DNA of 34,454 nt. It comes from Bacteroidales bacterium. GTDB lineage: Bacteria > Bacteroidota > Bacteroidia > Bacteroidales > UBA932. The DNA lies in the NCBI GenBank assembly GCA_017558775.1, contig JAFYTP010000117.1, positions 1-34,454 of the forward strand, read 5' to 3'. The position numbers were made by a program, and so were the translations under genes. Position 1 is the first letter of the stretch. Every line of letters begins with the position of its first letter. Positions 31,813 to 34,454 of this stretch are shown piece by piece. The notes under the pieces are model-generated. The model saw only the letters and a list, made by a program, of their open reading frames with translations. It was not told the DNA's origin and did no database searches.

Positions 31813-34248
31813 GTGGCCGGGAAAGTGAACGACGTTTTGTCGGAGCGGGGAAGAGCGGTGGTGACCGCTCCTCCCGGCGCCGGCAAATCGACGTTATTAC
31901 CCCTTACCATTCTGGAAAGTGTCTCGGGGAAGGTGCTGATGCTGGAGCCAAGGCGTGTCGCTGCCCGGCAGATTGCCGAGCGGATGGCCTGGATGATCGG
32001 GGAACCCGTCGGAAAGACGGTCGGGTACCGGATGCGGTTCGAGCATAAGGTGTCTGCCGATACCCGCGTGGAGGTGCTGACCGAGGGCGTGCTGGTCCGT
32101 CGGTTGGTGGATGATCCGGGGTTGGAAGGGGTTTCCGTCGTGATTTTCGACGAGTTTCACGAGCGGAGCCTTACCACGGATGTGGCCCTGGCATTGACGC
32201 GGGAGGCGCAGCAGGTGTTGCGTCCCGACCTGAAAATATTGCTGATGTCGGCTACCATCGACACGGAAAGTTTGTGCCGGGAGTTGGATGCGCCGTTGGT
32301 GGAAAGCAAGGGGAAGATGTTCCCGGTGGAGGTTGTGCGTGGCAAGGAGGAGGCAAAGCCGGAGAATGCGGCGGAGCTAGTAGCGCAGACGGTTCGGCTG
32401 GCACATCGGGATTATGAGGGCGATATTCTGGCCTTTCTGCCTGGGGAGGCCGATATCCGGCGCTGCGCGGAACTGCTGGGGACGGCTTTGACTCCGACGC
32501 AGGTCTTTCCTCTGTATGGCATGCTTTCCGCCGCCGATCAGCGCCGGGCGATTGCCCCGAGCGCAGCGGGGGAGCGGAAGGTCGTCCTGGCGACGCCCAT
32601 CGCCGAAACCTCCATTACCATCGAGGGCGTCCGCGTGGTTGTGGACAGCGGCCTCTGCCGGAAGCCGGTCTTCGACCCGCAGCGCGGTTTGAGCCGGCTG
32701 GAGACGGTCCGGATCAGCCAGGATATGGCCACCCAGCGGACCGGCCGCGCCGGCCGTGTGGCACCGGGCGTATGCTATCGTCTCTGGAGTCTCGCCACAG
32801 AACAGCGGATGGCGCTTATCCGCGTCCCGGAGGTCCTGGAGGCCGATTTGGCCCCGACCGTGCTGGACATCGCCGCCTGGGGAGAAAACCATCCCGAACG
32901 GCTTGCTTGGCTTACGCCGCCACTTTCATACGCGCTCTCGCAGGCGCGCCAGCTACTCCAATCCCTGGATGCTGTCGATGAAACTGGCCGCATCACCCCG
33001 CATGGACGCAAACTCGCCGCCCTGCCTTGTCACCCGCGCGTCGCGCAGATGCTCCTGAAGGCGGATACGCCCGAGCGGAAGGCTCTCGCGGCAGATATCG
33101 CGGCCATTCTGGAAGAAAAGGATCCTTTGGATACTCCCGAAGCGGGAGCCTATCTCCGACTGAAAGCGCTCCGCGATGCCCGCGGTTCCCGTCGGGAAGG
33201 CCGATGGAGCCGGATTGCCCGTATTGCTGAGCAGTATCGGAACATGGTTCGTGTTCCGGAAGATAATGAGGATCCCGATCCGTTCGAGGCGGGAGCCCTG
33301 ATTGCGGCCGCTTATCCCGAGCGGATTGCCAAGGTGTGGAGAGATGGCGTGGGGCGGTTCTGCCTCGCGGGTGGCGACCTGGCCGCCGTGGACCCGTCCG
33401 ACCCGCTGGCCGCCAGCGAATGGCTGGCCGTGGGTAGCCTGAATGCCGCCCCGGGCGGGGTGGGACGCATCTTCTTGGCCGCCCCGCTGGGTGCGTCAGA
33501 TTTAAAACCTTACATCCGCCGGCGGGATGTCATTGCCTGGGACAGTCGGCAGGGGAGTGTCGTCGCACGCAGGGAATCCCGTGTGGGACAATTGGCTGTC
33601 AGTTCGCAGCCCCTCTCGGACGTGCCCCGGGAAGAGATTGACCGCGTTATCTGCGAAGCTGCGCGGAAAGAGGGTATGTCGATGCTGGATTTCTCCGAGG
33701 ATGTGCAGAACCTCCAGCGCCGTGTCGCCGCCGTCGCCGCCTGGCATCCGGAGCTGGAACTGCCGGATTTATCGACAGAAACCGTCCTGGACCGGGCCTC
33801 TGAGTGGCTGTCGCCGTTCCTGGGGAAGGCGACGTCGGCAGCGGAACTCAAACGCATCGACCTTTGCGCTGCCCTTTGGGCGACATTGACCTATCCCCAG
33901 CAGCAGGCGGTGGACCGGTTGGCGCCGTCGCATATTACGGTTCCGACGGGCTCCCATATCCGCGTGGAATATCGACAGGGAGCGGATGCACCCGTCGTGC
34001 GTGTGCGCCTGCAGGAATGCTTCGGCCTGACGGACACCCCGCGCGTGGATGACGGTCGTTGTCCCGTGCTGATGGAGCTCCTTTCGCCGGGCTTCAAGCC
34101 GGTCCAGTTGACATCCGACCTGCGCAGTTTCTGGGAAGGGACCTATTTCGAGGTCCGGAAGGAGCTGAAGCGTCGCTATCCCAAGCACGCGTGGCCCGAC
34201 GATCCGCTGGCCGCGGACCCGGTCCGAGGGGTCAGAAAGAAGCAGTAA
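31813..34248 (+). CDS. hrpB: ATP-dependent helicase HrpB (DEAH-box)
   Basis: An 811-residue DEAH-type helicase (from the first ordinary start, GTG 31813). It shows GAGKST at residues 22-27, DEFH (Asp113-His116, the DExH box), SATID, and QRTGRAGR with an accompanying TSITIEGVRVVVDSG. HrpB_C is present at the C-terminus with RYPKHAWPDDPL at the end, a hallmark of HrpB. HrpB is implicated in RNA metabolism, but the bacterial role is poorly known. Homologs begin with xxSLPV; here ISLPVAE is encoded at 31792-31812, upstream of the GTG, so the true start may be a non-standard ATA at 31792, one base after the pepD stop. Confidence 0.93.
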   Translation: MAGKVNDVLSERGRAVVTAPPGAGKSTLLPLTILESVSGKVLMLEPRRVAARQIAERMAWMIGEPVGKTVGYRMRFEHKVSADTRVEVLTEGVLVRRLVDDPGLEGVSVVIFDEFHERSLTTDVALALTREAQQVLRPDLKILLMSATIDTESLCRELDAPLVESKGKMFPVEVVRGKEEAKPENAAELVAQTVRLAHRDYEGDILAFLPGEADIRRCAELLGTALTPTQVFPLYGMLSAADQRRAIAPSAAGERKVVLATPIAETSITIEGVRVVVDSGLCRKPVFDPQRGLSRLETVRISQDMATQRTGRAGRVAPGVCYRLWSLATEQRMALIRVPEVLEADLAPTVLDIAAWGENHPERLAWLTPPLSYALSQARQLLQSLDAVDETGRITPHGRKLAALPCHPRVAQMLLKADTPERKALAADIAAILEEKDPLDTPEAGAYLRLKALRDARGSRREGRWSRIARIAEQYRNMVRVPEDNEDPDPFEAGALIAAAYPERIAKVWRDGVGRFCLAGGDLAAVDPSDPLAASEWLAVGSLNAAPGGVGRIFLAAPLGASDLKPYIRRRDVIAWDSRQGSVVARRESRVGQLAVSSQPLSDVPREEIDRVICEAARKEGMSMLDFSEDVQNLQRRVAAVAAWHPELELPDLSTETVLDRASEWLSPFLGKATSAAELKRIDLCAALWATLTYPQQQAVDRLAPSHITVPTGSHIRVEYRQGADAPVVRVRLQECFGLTDTPRVDDGRCPVLMELLSPGFKPVQLTSDLRSFWEGTYFEVRKELKRRYPKHAWPDDPLAADPVRGVRKKQ

Positions 34249-34251
34249 GTA

Positions 34252-34283
34252 TTTGTTTTTTCGGGAATTAATTCATATCTTTG
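34252..34283 (+). promoter_or_regulatory. Promoter of rpsF
   Basis: TTTG (34252-34255), 20 bp, TATCTTTG (34276-34283): both Bacteroidetes elements match with standard spacing. It starts 3 nt after the hrpB stop. The predicted transcript has a leader of about 60-65 nt before the ATG at 34353. Confidence 0.85.
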
Positions 34284-34284
34284 C

Positions 34285-34320
34285 AGTCCTTTTTGGGAAC
34301 AACGCGTCCCGGAAAGGACT
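34285..34320 (+). promoter_or_regulatory. Structured 5' leader of rpsF (possible S6:S18 autoregulatory element)
   Basis: AGTCCTTT (34285-34292) pairs with AAAGGACT (34313-34320). Inside, GGGA (34295-34298) pairs with TCCC (34307-34310), with a TT/GG step that can form U-G pairs, and an 8-nt loop. rpsF leaders in many bacteria contain a hairpin bound by S6:S18, with a needed CCG; a CCG occurs at 34309-34311. The exact family fold is not confirmed. There is no T-run, so it is not an ordinary terminator. Confidence 0.5.
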
Positions 34321-34352
34321 TAAGTATTTAATAAACAATTAATTAACAAACA

Positions 34353-34454
34353 ATGGTTAACCAGTACGAAACCGTTTTCATTGCAACTCCCGTTTTGTCT
34401 GAGGCCCAGATGAAGGAAGCGGTTGCCAAGTACACCCAGCTCATCCGCGACAAC
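34353..34454 (+). CDS. rpsF: 30S ribosomal protein S6 (partial, N-terminal 34 residues)
   Basis: The window ends inside this gene. The visible 34 codons read [20 protein letters not shown] and then [14 protein letters not shown], the standard S6 opening (YETVFI..PxLSExQ). S6 binds 16S rRNA with S18 in the small-subunit platform. rpsR and rplI usually follow in Bacteroidetes but are outside the window. The upstream leader hairpin and canonical promoter support regulated, high expression. Confidence 0.93.
   Translation, partial: MVNQYETVFIATPVLSEAQMKEAVAKYTQLIRDN

Noticed and set aside
1-34454. tRNA, rRNA, prophage, insertion sequence or integrase genes
   Set aside because: None was recognised on either strand; all large frames belong to chromosomal families and no terminal repeats or attachment sites were seen.

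Overview
The window looks like chromosomal DNA of a high-GC member of the Bacteroidales, probably an uncultured gut or rumen lineage. The reasons are: promoters of the Bacteroidetes type (TTTG, about 20 bp, TAnnTTTG), almost no Shine-Dalgarno sites, AT-rich intergenic strips between GC-rich genes, Bacteroidetes-type families (DUF4831, GltS, OprO/P-like porin, PepD, TldD/PmbA) and secreted GH3 glucosidases. There is no phage, insertion sequence, integron, CRISPR array, tRNA or rRNA. Genes are packed tightly: convergent pairs abut or overlap at their stop codons, and divergent pairs share short promoter strips.

Layout. 1-96 is the end of a CE1-type esterase. 97-2810 holds an acyl-CoA synthetase divergent from an AraC regulator, and 2767-3723 an EamA exporter. 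3788-11280 (+) is a carbohydrate block: TerB-like protein, SGNH esterase, cellobiose phosphorylase (GH94), an unknown membrane or secreted protein, an alpha/beta hydrolase and a GH3 glucosidase. It faces a second GH3, a BglX-like lipoprotein (11302-13542, -). 13645-15024 is dihydrolipoyl dehydrogenase. 15029-17254 (-) is serB plus a porin, divergent from gltS. 18535-20654 (-) is trkA plus a secreted CBM9-like protein, divergent from an M48 lipoprotein protease. 21499-28291 (-) is a six-gene run: POT peptide transporter, zeta-like P-loop kinase, TldD, PmbA/TldE, SlyD-like isomerase, GT2 glycosyltransferase. 28377-34248 (+) is an LpxL-type acyltransferase, a DUF4831 protein, the dipeptidase PepD and the helicase HrpB. 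The window ends in rpsF with its promoter and a structured leader.

How the genes fit together. Two exported GH3 enzymes and the cytoplasmic cellobiose phosphorylase form a cellodextrin or beta-glucan utilisation set, with esterases that could remove acyl groups. The POT transporter, PepD and TldD/E suggest peptide uptake and turnover. The rest is housekeeping.

Most notable non-coding signals: (1) three divergent promoter pairs in which the opposed TAnnTTTG boxes are separated by exactly 22 bp; (2) five genes whose box ends only 7-9 nt before the start codon, predicting leaderless mRNAs; (3) a 44-nt hairpin inside the last codons of the BglX-like gene; (4) a REP-like palindrome inserted in frame in the GH94 gene; (5) a conserved HrpB N-terminus that lies upstream of any ordinary start codon.
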